Below, one piece after another: positions 15,976-25,477 of a DNA stretch of 28,669 nt. The position numbers were made by a program, and so were the translations under genes. The notes under the pieces are model-generated. The model saw nothing but the letters and a program-made list of their open reading frames with translations, had not been told where the DNA came from and ran no database searches. Location: positions 1 through 28,669 of the forward strand of contig JAFOTA010000103.1 in assembly GCA_017421145.1 (NCBI GenBank), given 5' to 3'. This stretch comes from Treponema sp. Its GTDB lineage: Bacteria; Spirochaetota; Spirochaetia; Treponematales; Treponemataceae. Within the stretch, counting starts at the first letter, position 1, and each line of letters begins with the position of its first letter.

Positions 15976-16005
15976 TTGATTTTATGGATTATTTTATAGT
16001 AGAAT
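15976..16005 (+). promoter_or_regulatory. promoter of the COG2509 dehydrogenase-chemoreceptor operon
   Basis: TTGATT (15976-15981), 18-nt spacer, TAGAAT (16000-16005). Predicted start site is near 16012, 2 nt before ATG 16014. TATAGT at 15995-16000 is an alternative -10 but sits only 13 nt from the -35. Confidence 0.55.
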
Positions 16006-16013
16006 TCTTTTAT

Positions 16014-17639
16014 ATGGTTCAGACAGTTTCTATTACGGTTCAGCCCGGTGATGAAAAAAATCCTTCTATTATACACAAGCAGATTTTGCTGGCACTCGAA
16101 AAAGCCGGTGAAAAAGATGCGGCAGACGGTGCAAGCTTCGTTCTTGAAAAGCGTTCGGTCGATGCGCGCCATGGAAAAATAAAGCTGATCCTCCGCTATA
16201 AAATCTGCAGGGGCGGAGAAAACTCAGGAAAGTTCGAACCAAAATGGAAAAATGCAGGAACCGGAAAAACAGTTGCAATCATAGGATCCGGTCCGGCAGG
16301 TCTTTTCGGTGCTCTCACGCTTCTTGAAAAAGGCATAAAACCAGTAATCATCGAACGCGGCGAAGAATGTCCAGTGCGGAAAAGGATCATTGCAAAAATC
16401 AGCGTTGAAGGCACGGTCGATTCAAACAGCAACTACTGCTTCGGTGAAGGCGGTGCAGGTACGTTCAGCGACGGAAAGCTTTATACACGGAGCAACAAGC
16501 GCGGTAACATTTCTGAAATCCTTTCGATATTCAATTATTTCGGAGCGGATGAAAAAATCCTCACTGACTCGCATCCGCACATAGGAACCGACAAGCTTCC
16601 GAAAATCATACAGAACATGAAAGAAAAAATCATCAGTCTGGGAGGCGAATTCTTTTTTGGCTTCCGTTGCACTGGTTTTATGACCGAAGAAAAAGGCGGG
16701 AAAAAGAGAGTCACCGGTGTCATAGCCGAAAACACAAAGACAGGCGAAAAAAAAGATTTCCGATCCGATGCAGTGCTTCTTGCTACGGGGCATTCAGCAT
16801 TCGACGTTTACGACATGATTTCACGCATATCACCGGAGTCACTTGAGGCAAAGACATTCGCAGTAGGAGTCAGGGTTGAGCATCCGAGGGAAACGATAGA
16901 CATGATACGCTACCACTCGATGCAGGCGGCGGAAAATCTTGGTGCAGCGGAATACAGGGTTACGAGCCAGCAGGACGGAAGGGGCGTATACAGCTTCTGC
17001 ATGTGTCCCGGAGGATTCGTAGTACCGAGCGCATCAGGACCGGAAGAAATAGTCGTAAACGGAATGTCAGCCGCAGGACGTAACAGCGCATGGAGCAATG
17101 CCGCAATAGTAGTTGAAACAAGACCAGAAGACATACCGGAGCGGTTCATTTCCGAAGCCGAAGAAAAAGGATGCCGTGCATTGGCAGGACTTCTTTGGCG
17201 CAGCCACATCGAAAAAGAAACGTTCAAAAACGGAAGCGGACAAAAGGCACCTGCACAGCGACTGGTCGATTTTCTGGACGGAAAGGAAAGCATGAGCCTT
17301 CCGAAATCAAGCTATGCACCCGGACTGGTTCCAAGCAGGATAGACGCATGGCTTCCCGCACAGATTTCATCAAGGCTGAAAAAAGCATTCCGTGCTTTCA
17401 ACGGAGAGATGAAAGGATTCATATGCCCTGATGCACTGGTCATTGCAAGCGAAACAAGGACTTCAACGCCGGTAAGGATACTTCGCGACAAAGACACAGG
17501 AGAATGCGTATCATTGGAAAATCTGTATCCAGCAGGAGAAGGAAGCGGATATTCAGGAGGAATCGTCAGTTCCGCAATGGACGGAATAAACGAGTGCCGT
17601 CATATTTCTGAAAAAGTTTTGAAGATGGAGGAAGCATGA
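16014..17639 (+). CDS. FAD-dependent dehydrogenase, COG2509 family
   Basis: A 541-residue flavoprotein of the widely distributed but functionally unassigned COG2509 family. After an N-terminal domain of about 80 residues comes the FAD/NAD Rossmann motif [14 protein letters not shown] (about 88-101) ending in an acidic ERG. The family hallmarks [32 protein letters not shown] and a C-terminal [20 protein letters not shown] (the second FAD contact) follow. No transmembrane segments or iron-sulfur motifs are seen. An in-frame ATG at 15984 would add 10 residues but overlaps the promoter, so I place the start at 16014. The 3' end overlaps the chemoreceptor gene by 4 nt (ATGA). It is divergent from the rnf operon, so a redox link is possible but is inference. 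The substrate is unknown. Confidence 0.9.
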   Translation: MVQTVSITVQPGDEKNPSIIHKQILLALEKAGEKDAADGASFVLEKRSVDARHGKIKLILRYKICRGGENSGKFEPKWKNAGTGKTVAIIGSGPAGLFGALTLLEKGIKPVIIERGEECPVRKRIIAKISVEGTVDSNSNYCFGEGGAGTFSDGKLYTRSNKRGNISEILSIFNYFGADEKILTDSHPHIGTDKLPKIIQNMKEKIISLGGEFFFGFRCTGFMTEEKGGKKRVTGVIAENTKTGEKKDFRSDAVLLATGHSAFDVYDMISRISPESLEAKTFAVGVRVEHPRETIDMIRYHSMQAAENLGAAEYRVTSQQDGRGVYSFCMCPGGFVVPSASGPEEIVVNGMSAAGRNSAWSNAAIVVETRPEDIPERFISEAEEKGCRALAGLLWRSHIEKETFKNGSGQKAPAQRLVDFLDGKESMSLPKSSYAPGLVPSRIDAWLPAQISSRLKKAFRAFNGEMKGFICPDALVIASETRTSTPVRILRDKDTGECVSLENLYPAGEGSGYSGGIVSSAMDGINECRHISEKVLKMEEA

Positions 17640-19522
17640 ACGAAAATCAATCTGCATTGAAAAAGGATGCCGTACCGTCATCGGTAATCCTGCTGCATTA
17701 CTTGATCTACATTATACCGTCTTTCTATGCATTCGTACTTGTATGGTACAACCAGATATTTCCGAACATGAAAGACTACATGTCCACGCTGGTTTCAATT
17801 CCTGTGATCGCTTTCATAACCGTTACCGCGGCGGCAGTGATTTTCATGGACAGGACTTTCATAAAAAAAGTGTCAGGATATGACGGTTCAGAACAAAGCT
17901 ATGAAGAAGCGTCAAAGTCATATTCTGCACACATGATACTGAACATAATATTTCCGGTCGCACTCGGATTTTTATGCCCGGTGTTCGTCATAATCAGCGC
18001 AAGGATGAAAAACATCCAGACAGGAAACTGGAGGTGCCTGTACTGCGGAGTAAATGCGGCATGCCTTGTAGCACCGACTCTCAGCACTCTCTGGTTCCAG
18101 AAATATTCCAAGTGGGCATCGTCATTCCTTCCGGTAAAAAGCAACAGGATCAAATTCGGAATAGCCATAAGAATCATGATAAACATATTCCTCATCGTCT
18201 GGGGAATTTATGCAGGAGTCATGCTTGTCGTAGTAAACTCATACGGAAACCATAACATAACGGATGCAACGGAATTCGCAAGCAGATTCGTAGTGCGCTG
18301 GATTCCGCAGCTGATTGCAGGCCTCATACTTTCCACAGCAAACATGGGTCTTATCGTAGGCGAGATCATAAAAGGATTGAAAAGAATCAACTCGTTCACG
18401 CAGAAACTTGCAGACGGCGACTACACAGGCTCGGAACTTGAAACAACATCCCGCGATGAGCTTGGAGTGATGATCACCCACATAAACAAATTCTATTCAA
18501 GCACGAAGACACTGCTTGACAGCATAAACAAAAGCGTGCAGTCAACCGCAGAAATAAGCGGCGAGCTTACGCAGAACATGGTCGTCACAGATTCAAGCGT
18601 AAAGGACATCCTCAAGGACATTGACGCAGTAAAGAAGGAAGTCGAAAATCAGAACGGCATAGTCGGATCTGCAAGCGGCGCAACGCACTCGATACTTTCA
18701 AGCATAAACAACCTGAACCACGGAGTAAAGAACCAGAACGAAAGCGTACAGGAAAGCTCGGCTGCCGTCCGTGAAATGGTCGCGAACATACAGAGCGTTT
18801 CTGAAATCCTCAAAAAAAATCAAGAACAGTCGGACATGCTCAACTCCGCTACGGAAACAGGCCTTAAAAAAGTCGATGATGCCGCAAATCTCTCGCAGAA
18901 AATTCTTGACGAAAGCTCCAAGCTGCTTGAAGCAACCGCAGTCATACAGAACATAGCAAGCCAGACAAATCTTCTTGCCATGAACGCAGCAATCGAAGCC
19001 GCACATGCAGGTGAATCAGGAAAAGGATTTTCAGTCGTTGCAGATGAAATAAGAAAGCTTGCCGAACAGAGCAATTCACAGGGAAAGGGAATCGCCGCAA
19101 GCCTCAGTTCTTTGAAGGAGCTGATTGAAGGAGTTTCAGAAAGCACCCATTCAGTACAAAACCAGTTCAAGGAAATTTATGACCTTACTGAAAACGTCAG
19201 CCGTCAGGAAAGCGTGGTCATGAGCGCAATGACTGAACAGGCGCAGGGAAGCAAGCAGATTCTCGAAGCGATGAAAAAAATCGACGACTCAAGCTCGGAC
19301 GTAAGGACGATAGTGCAGGAGATGCTCAAAGGCGGAAGAAACGTCGTCATACAGATGAACCTCATGGAAGAGTCAGCAGAAAACATAAACGCATCGGTCA
19401 GTGAAATGAACGAAAGCTCCACGAAGATTCTGGACACAGTGCAAAGCGTAAATCTTTCCACCCAGAAAAACACACGCTCAGTCCAAAGCATACAGACGGA
19501 AATGGGCAGGTTCAAGCTTTAG
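17636..19522 (+). CDS. methyl-accepting chemotaxis protein with six-helix membrane domain
   Basis: A 628-residue chemoreceptor. The N-terminal half has about six hydrophobic segments (near residues 15-40, 50-71, 100-122, 135-153, 176-201 and 224-244) with only short loops, so there is no classical periplasmic ligand-binding domain. A HAMP-like linker (about 245-300, with [21 protein letters not shown]) leads into a long coiled coil. The conserved signalling tip [20 protein letters not shown] (residues 440-459) should bind CheA and CheW, followed by [16 protein letters not shown]. The signal would have to be sensed in or at the membrane, or on the cytoplasmic side. The gene has a strong ribosome site (GGAGG) and is translationally coupled to the COG2509 flavoprotein, which hints at energy or redox taxis. 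A bidirectional terminator follows. Confidence 0.93.
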   Translation: MNENQSALKKDAVPSSVILLHYLIYIIPSFYAFVLVWYNQIFPNMKDYMSTLVSIPVIAFITVTAAAVIFMDRTFIKKVSGYDGSEQSYEEASKSYSAHMILNIIFPVALGFLCPVFVIISARMKNIQTGNWRCLYCGVNAACLVAPTLSTLWFQKYSKWASSFLPVKSNRIKFGIAIRIMINIFLIVWGIYAGVMLVVVNSYGNHNITDATEFASRFVVRWIPQLIAGLILSTANMGLIVGEIIKGLKRINSFTQKLADGDYTGSELETTSRDELGVMITHINKFYSSTKTLLDSINKSVQSTAEISGELTQNMVVTDSSVKDILKDIDAVKKEVENQNGIVGSASGATHSILSSINNLNHGVKNQNESVQESSAAVREMVANIQSVSEILKKNQEQSDMLNSATETGLKKVDDAANLSQKILDESSKLLEATAVIQNIASQTNLLAMNAAIEAAHAGESGKGFSVVADEIRKLAEQSNSQGKGIAASLSSLKELIEGVSESTHSVQNQFKEIYDLTENVSRQESVVMSAMTEQAQGSKQILEAMKKIDDSSSDVRTIVQEMLKGGRNVVIQMNLMEESAENINASVSEMNESSTKILDTVQSVNLSTQKNTRSVQSIQTEMGRFKL

Positions 19523-19544
19523 GGAAACAGATTTTTCATGGCAT

Positions 19545-19588
19545 AAAAAAACCGGGATGTCCGTCAATATTCAGGCAGCCCGGTTTTT
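19545..19588. terminator. bidirectional rho-independent terminator between mcp and the BspA-like gene
   Basis: AAAAACCGGG (19547-19556) pairs perfectly with CCCGGTTTTT (19579-19588). The stem continues inward after one mismatch (TGTC with GGCA, one G-U). T-runs flank the stem on both strands, so it can end the plus-strand chemoreceptor transcript and the minus-strand BspA-like transcript. Confidence 0.9.
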
Positions 19589-19619
19589 CAAAATTATCTA
19601 ATCTAATCAGAAAATCCAA

Positions 19620-20396
19620 TCAGAAAACGTCGGTGTTGTATTTTTTCGCCACGCTGATTTTATACAAAAGAGTTATTGCACTGCAGCCGCTGAAAACATT
19701 CCTGCCGACCGAAGTTACGCTCTGTGGGATAGTAAGCTCCTTCAAGACCTTGCAGCCGGAAAAAGCTTTCTCTCCTATTGATTTCAGATTTTTTGGAAGA
19801 ACGACCGTCTCAAGCTTCAGGCAATCATAAAAAACACTTCCTTCGATTCTTTCGGCTGAATAAATGACCGCAGACTCAAGTCCTGAGCAGTAAGCAAAAG
19901 CAGAGTATCCGATTTTTTCAACTGAATCAGGAACCGTTATTTTAGAAAGACGTGCGCAGCCTTGGAAAGCACAGTTTTCTATCTCCTTTACCGAATTCGG
20001 AATCACCACTTCAGAAAGCATGCGGCAATATCCGAAAGCATTTTCAGGGATTACCGAAATCCCGCCAGGTATGCTTATTTTCTCAAGAGCGGTGCAATAA
20101 TAAAAAGCTTCGCTTCCGATTTCCTTTACGCTTTCCGGTATTACGACAGATTTCATCGACCTGTCATAGAACGCACGTCTTGCGATTGCAGTGACAGGAA
20201 TACCATCGAAATTATCCGGGATGACGACATCGGACTGATACGGACAATCAATGATTCCTTGGATCGTGATTTCAGTAAAATCATCGTTCATGGAAATCTG
20301 CCAGTTACCCTGGGTAAAGGTCACGGTTGAAGAAAATGCCGCGGACGAAACGAATGCAAAAGCCAGCGCAAAGACAAAAAATTTAATTGCTTTCAT
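19620..20396 (-). CDS. secreted BspA/TpLRR-type leucine-rich-repeat protein
   Basis: A 258-residue exported protein. A signal peptide (MKAIKFFVFALAFAFVSSAAFS) is followed by a short beta region and then about seven LRR_5 repeats of about 23 residues with the pattern (V/I)xIPxSVxxIGxxAFxxCxxLxx, for example VVIPESVKEIGSEAFYYC and ITVPDSVEKIGYSAFAYC. This is the Treponema pallidum LRR subfamily shared with Bacteroides BspA, whose members bind host matrix proteins or mediate coaggregation. A role in surface or periplasmic adhesion is inferred. It ends soon after the last repeat, with no C-terminal sorting domain or second anchor. AAGGAA lies 10 nt before the ATG. The gap to the upstream symporter gene is 35 nt with no terminator, so it is probably co-transcribed with it. 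Confidence 0.92.
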   Translation of the reverse strand: MKAIKFFVFALAFAFVSSAAFSSTVTFTQGNWQISMNDDFTEITIQGIIDCPYQSDVVIPDNFDGIPVTAIARRAFYDRSMKSVVIPESVKEIGSEAFYYCTALEKISIPGGISVIPENAFGYCRMLSEVVIPNSVKEIENCAFQGCARLSKITVPDSVEKIGYSAFAYCSGLESAVIYSAERIEGSVFYDCLKLETVVLPKNLKSIGEKAFSGCKVLKELTIPQSVTSVGRNVFSGCSAITLLYKISVAKKYNTDVF

Positions 20397-20431
20397 ACAA
20401 ACAAATTCCTTTTCCTATAATAAGATGACAT

Positions 20432-22003
20432 TTATTTTTTTTCTTCGGATTCCGTAAGTATGTTTTTCGCCGCAACGGTTACGGTTCTGTCATAGCACGA
20501 GAACATTCCGTCAACCCCGGACGGCAGGCTGCTCTTCGTCAAAAGGCTCACGACAGGCACAATGACCATAGAAGCGAGCATACAGAAAACTCCTGAATAC
20601 AATGAGTTCTTGAAAACAAATGACAGGAAAGCGTTGGATCCCACGTTTACCGCACCAAGAGAAACCAAAAGCTGGAAAATCATCATGCATGTTCCGAAAA
20701 TGAAGCTTGCAGCAACCGAAGCCTTGGTCGTTTTTTTCCAATAAAGCCCGTAGAGGAAAGGAGCAAGGAAAGAGCCGGAAAGCGCACCCCAAGAAATGCC
20801 CATGAGCTGAGCGATGAAAGTGACCTTTGACTTTGCCTGGAGTATCGCTATAGCGGCGGAAATAAGTATGAACATCGCAACGAAAACACGGAGGACAAGC
20901 ATGTTCGATTTTTCACCCGCTTTTTTCTTCCTGAACCCGCCTATGAAATCCAAGGTAAGCGTGGAGCTTGAAGTAAGCACGAGAGAAGAAAGAGTGGACA
21001 TGGAAGCAGAAAGAACGAGAACAAGCACGATTGCAATGATCACGTCCGGGAGGCCTGAAAGCATCGTAGGAACGATAGAGTCAAAGCCCTCTTTTGAAAC
21101 GGCATCCTGAGTCGTGAAAAGCCTGCCGAATCCTCCCAAGAAATAGCATCCGCCGGCAACGACTATTGCAAAGAAAGTAGAAATGACGGTTCCTATCTTT
21201 ATTGACTCCTCGCTTTTGATTGCATAGAATTTACCGACCATCTGCGGAAGTCCCCATGTTCCGAGCGAAGTAAGAAGGATGACGATCAGCAGATAGAAAG
21301 GCTGCGGACCGAAGAACGAAGCATATCCTCCTGCCATGACATCCGACTCAACCTTTGAAAGCTCGATTATGGAACCCATGAATCCACCGTTTCTTGAAAG
21401 CACAGCCGCAATTACCGCAACGATTCCGACAAGCATTATTATGCCCTGTATGAAATCATTTATTGCAGTCGCCATGTATCCTCCGATGATTACATAAATT
21501 GCAGTAAGCACCGCCATGACGATTACGCAGACCGCATAATCCACGTTGAACGCCATCCTGAACAAGCGTGAAAGCCCGTTGAACAATGATGCGGTATATG
21601 GAATAAGGAAGAGGAACGTGATTGCAGAAGCCGCTATTTTCAATCCTGTGGAACCATACCGCTGACCGAAGAAATCAGGCATGGTCTTTGAACCAAGATG
21701 CTGGGTCATAATCCTCGTGCGCCTGCCCAAGATTGCCCAAGGCAAAAGAGAACCGATGAACGCATTTCCAAGCCCTATCCATGTGGAAGCAACTCCGAAA
21801 CTCCATCCGAACTGTCCGGCATAACCGACGAAAATTACGGCGGAAAAATAAGAAGTCCCGTAGGCAAAAGCAGTAAGCCAAGGACCTACAGTGCGCCCTC
21901 CAAGAACGAATCCGTCAACGTTGCGCGTGCTTTTCCGGCAAAGGATTCCGACCACAATGAAAACGGAAAAAAACAAAACCAGCAGTATGATTTTTACAGC
22001 CAT
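20432..22003 (-). CDS. sodium:solute symporter (SSS family)
   Basis: A 523-residue multi-helix membrane transporter using a sodium gradient for solute uptake. Family patterns are clear: the N-terminal helix, then STRNVDGFVLGGRTVGPWLTAFAYGTSYFSAV, later TMPDFFGQRYGSTGLKIAAS and VIIGGYMATAINDFIQGIIM. Serines in the LSASMSTLSSLVLTSSSTLT segment (about 335-355) correspond to the sodium-site helix. The length and about 13 helices fit the PutP/PanF/SGLT-like fold, but the substrate cannot be read from the sequence. The start at 22003 has GAGG 6 nt upstream, and a good promoter lies at 22026-22054. It may run into the BspA-like gene. If Rnf in this organism pumps sodium, this transporter would draw on the same gradient. 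Confidence 0.93.
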   Translation of the reverse strand: MAVKIILLVLFFSVFIVVGILCRKSTRNVDGFVLGGRTVGPWLTAFAYGTSYFSAVIFVGYAGQFGWSFGVASTWIGLGNAFIGSLLPWAILGRRTRIMTQHLGSKTMPDFFGQRYGSTGLKIAASAITFLFLIPYTASLFNGLSRLFRMAFNVDYAVCVIVMAVLTAIYVIIGGYMATAINDFIQGIIMLVGIVAVIAAVLSRNGGFMGSIIELSKVESDVMAGGYASFFGPQPFYLLIVILLTSLGTWGLPQMVGKFYAIKSEESIKIGTVISTFFAIVVAGGCYFLGGFGRLFTTQDAVSKEGFDSIVPTMLSGLPDVIIAIVLVLVLSASMSTLSSLVLTSSSTLTLDFIGGFRKKKAGEKSNMLVLRVFVAMFILISAAIAILQAKSKVTFIAQLMGISWGALSGSFLAPFLYGLYWKKTTKASVAASFIFGTCMMIFQLLVSLGAVNVGSNAFLSFVFKNSLYSGVFCMLASMVIVPVVSLLTKSSLPSGVDGMFSCYDRTVTVAAKNILTESEEKK

Positions 22004-22025
22004 TTTTTACCTCATATTACCTATA

Positions 22026-22054
22026 TTTATAAATCCATTTTATAAATCTGTTAA
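22026..22054 (-). promoter_or_regulatory. promoter for the sodium:solute symporter gene
   Basis: On the minus strand TTAACA (22054-22049), 17 nt, TATAAA (22031-22026). Predicted start near 22019 gives a 16-nt leader containing the GAGG ribosome site. The decamer GATTTATAAA occurs twice in tandem (within 22026-22047), overlapping the spacer and the -10, and could be an operator or chance AT-richness. Confidence 0.65.
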
Positions 22055-22060
22055 AAAATT

Positions 22061-22972
22061 CTATTTCAGTATCTTGTCCAAAACCTTGTCTTTCTGCCGC
22101 CAGTTTTTATCGACCTTGACCTGAAGATCTAGTGAAACCCAGTAAGGGAAAATGTCACGGCAGACTTTCATGCTTTCCTTTCTGATTTCCTTTATCATTG
22201 AAGCACCCTTTCCGATTACGATGCCTTTCTGACTTTCGCGCTCCACATATATAACCGCACGCACGTCAAGACGGTTTTCGCCCGCCATACGCATGTCCTC
22301 GATTGAAACATAAAGCGCATGTGGAATTTCCTGCTCAAGCCTGTTGATCGCCTGCTCCCTTATGATTTCGGAAATCCTGAATTCAACTTCCTGATCCGTA
22401 TAATATTCTTCTGGATAAAGAAGCGGACCTTCCGGTGAAAGCTCGCAAAGTGCATTCAGTACATCCGAAACGTTCTGGTTTCCTTTCGCACTGATTTCAA
22501 AAATCCTTTTTTCAGGAAAATCCTTGAACCACTTTGAAATAAAATCGCGGACGCCTTCCCTTTGTGAATGTACGTCATCAATCTTGTTGACCGCTATGAC
22601 AAGCTTTTCCGCATATGGACGTGCAAGGGCAGCAATCATTTCCTCTTCGTCACCGCACTCCCTGGTCGAATCTATAATGTAAAGGATTGCATCGCTGTCC
22701 TCAATCTGGTCGGAAGCTATTTTTGAAAGCTTAAGGTTCATCTTCTTTTCGCTTTTGTGAAGCCCCGGTGTGTCGATAAAAACAAGCTGCCCGTCCGGAA
22801 TGTTCACTATGCCCCTGATTGCGTTCCTTGTAGTCTGTGGAATCGACGAAACGATGCTTATCTTCTCCCCGCTCGCCGTATTCAAAAAAGTGGATTTCCC
22901 GGCAGAAGGCCTGCCAATTATGGAAACAACTCCCGATTTCTTATTGACCGTAGATGATTCTTCATTATTCAT
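22061..22972 (-). CDS. era: GTPase Era, 16S rRNA/30S maturation factor
   Basis: A 303-residue essential ribosome-assembly GTPase. The G domain shows G1 GRPSAGKST (P-loop), the G2 region QTTRNAIRG, G3 DTPGLHKS, G4 NKIDD and G5 ISAKGN. The C-terminal KH RNA-binding domain is marked by VIGKGASMIKEIRKES. Length and domain order are standard. The P-loop reads SAGKST where many bacteria have NVGKST. The ATG at 22972 is preferred. A TTG two codons upstream would overlap the expected transcription start. The TATAAT at 22985-22980 ends 7 nt before the ATG and there is no Shine-Dalgarno, predicting a leaderless mRNA. No terminator is visible between its stop and the symporter gene, so some read-through is likely. 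Confidence 0.97.
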   Translation of the reverse strand: MNNEESSTVNKKSGVVSIIGRPSAGKSTFLNTASGEKISIVSSIPQTTRNAIRGIVNIPDGQLVFIDTPGLHKSEKKMNLKLSKIASDQIEDSDAILYIIDSTRECGDEEEMIAALARPYAEKLVIAVNKIDDVHSQREGVRDFISKWFKDFPEKRIFEISAKGNQNVSDVLNALCELSPEGPLLYPEEYYTDQEVEFRISEIIREQAINRLEQEIPHALYVSIEDMRMAGENRLDVRAVIYVERESQKGIVIGKGASMIKEIRKESMKVCRDIFPYWVSLDLQVKVDKNWRQKDKVLDKILK

Positions 22973-22979
22973 AGCCAAT

Positions 22980-22985
22980 ATTATA
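22980..22985 (-). promoter_or_regulatory. perfect -10 box for era
   Basis: TATAAT on the minus strand, ending 7 nt before the era ATG, so transcription should start at or one nt before the A of the start codon. The -35 region (around 23003-23008) is poor. Confidence 0.55.
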
Positions 22986-23145
22986 GAAAAAAAATTGCGT
23001 TTCTGCTATAGGTCATTTTTGAGGGGAAAGTCCCTAAAACCCCGGACACACTTTTTGAGAAAAAAAACAAAACCCCGCCGCCAGTGAAAAAAGTGATTGA
23101 AAATGCGTTTTTCGGGATGTCCATATAGAAAAATTCATAAAAATC
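22986..23145. other. divergent intergenic region between era and glgX
   Basis: No gene seen. It contains a small stem AGGGG-AAAG-TCCCT near 23020-23035 and an 8-bp inverted repeat CACTTTTT (23049-23056) with AAAAAGTG (23088-23095) around a C-rich, A-rich spacer. It could hold upstream control elements for glgX, but no known regulator site is recognisable. Confidence 0.4.
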
Positions 23146-23154
23146 TGATATAAT
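23146..23154 (+). promoter_or_regulatory. extended -10 promoter for glgX
   Basis: TGATATAAT is a full extended -10 (TG-n-TATAAT). It ends 8 nt before the glgX ATG, so the predicted start site (about 23161) leaves a 2-nt leader. No clear -35 is present, which is common for extended -10 promoters. Confidence 0.6.
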
Positions 23155-23162
23155 GTTTCCTT

Positions 23163-25295
23163 ATGGACGATTTGCAAACTTTAACCGGCTCGCCATATCC
23201 TCTTGGTGCGACACTGAGCAAAGAAGGCGTTAATTTTTCCGTATTCAGCAGAAACGGCAAAAAAGTTATCCTCAATCTTTTCAAGACCCAGGATGATAAC
23301 GAACCGTATGCCTCAATCGAACTTGACGGCAAAAAAAACAGGACTGGCGATATATGGCACATATTTGTTCCCGGACTTAAGGCAGGGACATTGTACGTTT
23401 ATCAGGTGGACGGACCGTTTGAACCGGAAAAAGGCCACAGATTCGACGTAAATCAGTTTCTTTTCGACCCTTGTGCAAGCGCAATCACGGCAGTTTCGGT
23501 TTTCCACAATCTGCCGCCAAACTACCGCACTCCGGTAGACAAAATAGACATAGAGCTTTCGGAATCAAGGAAGCAGTTCAAATTCCCGAAATGCGTGGTC
23601 GTGGATCATGATGATTTTGACTGGGAAGGCGACAAACCGCTCAATCTTCCTGTTTCGCGTTCAATAATCTATGAAGTCCATGCAAAAGGATTCACGGCAG
23701 GAAAAGAGTCAGGAGTTGAAAATCCGGGCACATACGACGGTTTCATACAAAAGATTCCATATCTCAAGGATCTGGGCATAACGTCCGTGGAGCTTCTTCC
23801 CATACATGAATTCGATGAATATGAAAACTCAAACGAAAATCCGCGTACCGGTGAGCGCATGAAAAATTACTGGGGCTACAGCACCATTTCGTTCTATGCC
23901 CCGAAAGCAGGATATGCCGCCGACAAAACCCCCGGAGGATGCGTGAATGAATTCAAGCGTCTGGTCAAGGAAATGCACAAGGCCGGGCTTGAAGTGATTC
24001 TGGACGTGGTTTTCAATCATACCGCAGAAGGTAACGAACACGGCATAACCCTGAATTTCCGGGGATTCGACAACTCGATCTATTATGAGCTTGTCTACAA
24101 TCACAAGGAATATTACATGAATTATGCAGGCTGCGGAAACACTGTGAACACGAACCATCCGGTCGTAATAGAATTCATAGTGAACTGCCTGCGGCACTGG
24201 GTCATAAACTACCACATCGACGGATTCCGCTTTGATCTTGCCTCAATACTCAACAGGCGCGAAGACGGTTCCCTCATGAAGATTTCGCCTCTAGTGGAAG
24301 CAATCACGGAAGATTCCATACTACACAGCACGAAAATGATTGCAGAACCATGGGATGCAGGCGGTTCCTACCAGCTCGGTGAATTCCCCGGAACAAGATG
24401 GAGCGAATGGAACGACAGATTCAGGGACGACATCCGCAAATTCTGGCGCGGGGATGAGCATGTTTCCACAGGGGCAGCAACAAGGATAGCCGGTTCAAGC
24501 GATCTTTTCGGATTGAGGAAGCCTTATGCAGGAATCAACTACGTCACATGCCACGACGGATTCACAATGAACGACCTGGTGAGCTACAACGGAAAGCACA
24601 ACGAAGAAAACGGCGAGGACAACAGGGACGGAACAGATTCCAACTGGAGCTACAACCACGGCTATGAAGGTCCTACAAGAAATCCTCATATAGAAAAGAT
24701 GCGCAACAAGCAGATGCGGAATTTCATTCTCACGCTGATGATTTCGCAAGGCACCCCCATGATCCTTGGAGGCGATGAATTCCGCAGGGGTCAGCAGGGA
24801 AACAACAACGCATACTGCCAGGACAACGACATCTCATGGTTTGACTGGACTCTCGCAGGCACGAACCAAAAAATACTGAATTTCACCAAGCGTGCGATAA
24901 ACCTCAGGAAAAAGCACCCAGTATTCAGGCGCGAAAACTTTTTCCAGGGAATGAAAAACGGAGTTTCCGACATACAGTGGTACGACACCGACGGAAGCAA
25001 TCCTGACTGGAACACGCTTTCAAGGTTCCTTGCATTCACGCTCAGCGGAAAGGACTGCCAGAATGAAGACGGACAGCCTGACAATGATTTCTACATAGCG
25101 GCCAACTCAGACCGTGCGGACGTTCTTGTCACACTGCCGACGATTCTGGACGAAACGAAAAAATGGTACCGTGTGGCAGACACTTCAATAGACGATGATG
25201 ATGCGATAGTTCCCGAAGAACAGCCGGAGCCGCTTCCTTCACAGGGACATTACGTCATACCGCCGAATTCACTGATCGTCCTTATGGCAAAATAG
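23163..25295 (+). CDS. glgX: glycogen debranching enzyme (isoamylase-type, GH13)
   Basis: Hydrolyses alpha-1,6 branches of limit dextrins left by glycogen phosphorylase. The N-terminal CBM48-like domain (about 9-110; GSPYPLGATLSKEGVNFSVF) precedes the (beta/alpha)8 barrel. Barrel motifs are VILDVVFNHT (region I), the nucleophile Asp358 in GFRFD (region II), the acid/base Glu395 in IAEPWD (region III) and Asp465 in CHDGF (region IV). All three catalytic residues are present, as is the ARG-like loop expected for isoamylases. At 710 residues it matches GlgX/TreX-type enzymes. The gene is directly upstream of glgP on the same strand with a 182-nt gap, so the two form a functional pair for glycogen breakdown. 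The start follows a near-leaderless promoter. No Shine-Dalgarno is seen. Confidence 0.95.
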   Translation: MDDLQTLTGSPYPLGATLSKEGVNFSVFSRNGKKVILNLFKTQDDNEPYASIELDGKKNRTGDIWHIFVPGLKAGTLYVYQVDGPFEPEKGHRFDVNQFLFDPCASAITAVSVFHNLPPNYRTPVDKIDIELSESRKQFKFPKCVVVDHDDFDWEGDKPLNLPVSRSIIYEVHAKGFTAGKESGVENPGTYDGFIQKIPYLKDLGITSVELLPIHEFDEYENSNENPRTGERMKNYWGYSTISFYAPKAGYAADKTPGGCVNEFKRLVKEMHKAGLEVILDVVFNHTAEGNEHGITLNFRGFDNSIYYELVYNHKEYYMNYAGCGNTVNTNHPVVIEFIVNCLRHWVINYHIDGFRFDLASILNRREDGSLMKISPLVEAITEDSILHSTKMIAEPWDAGGSYQLGEFPGTRWSEWNDRFRDDIRKFWRGDEHVSTGAATRIAGSSDLFGLRKPYAGINYVTCHDGFTMNDLVSYNGKHNEENGEDNRDGTDSNWSYNHGYEGPTRNPHIEKMRNKQMRNFILTLMISQGTPMILGGDEFRRGQQGNNNAYCQDNDISWFDWTLAGTNQKILNFTKRAINLRKKHPVFRRENFFQGMKNGVSDIQWYDTDGSNPDWNTLSRFLAFTLSGKDCQNEDGQPDNDFYIAANSDRADVLVTLPTILDETKKWYRVADTSIDDDDAIVPEEQPEPLPSQGHYVIPPNSLIVLMAK

Positions 25296-25477
25296 CCGGA
25301 CGGGGCATCAGGTTATAGAGATTTTTTTACAAGTTTTATACAATATGTATGGAACATGTTTTAAAATAAAAAGTGCGTATCTTAAAACCGAAGTTTTTTG
25401 ATATTGCCGAATTGGTTTCTTCCGGGGTTGAGGAGTTTCCGGAAAATGCCAGTAAAAACAACCAAGGAGAATTTTTT

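Noticed and set aside
15984..16013. 10-residue N-terminal extension of the COG2509 protein
   Set aside because: It overlaps the predicted promoter and -10 box. The protein starting at 16014 begins directly with a plausible strand ([10 protein letters not shown]).
25373..25477. 35-residue N-terminal extension of GlgP from a GTG codon
   Set aside because: A good Shine-Dalgarno (AAGGAG) lies inside it, 8 nt before ATG 25478, and the 816-residue product from that ATG has the normal family length.
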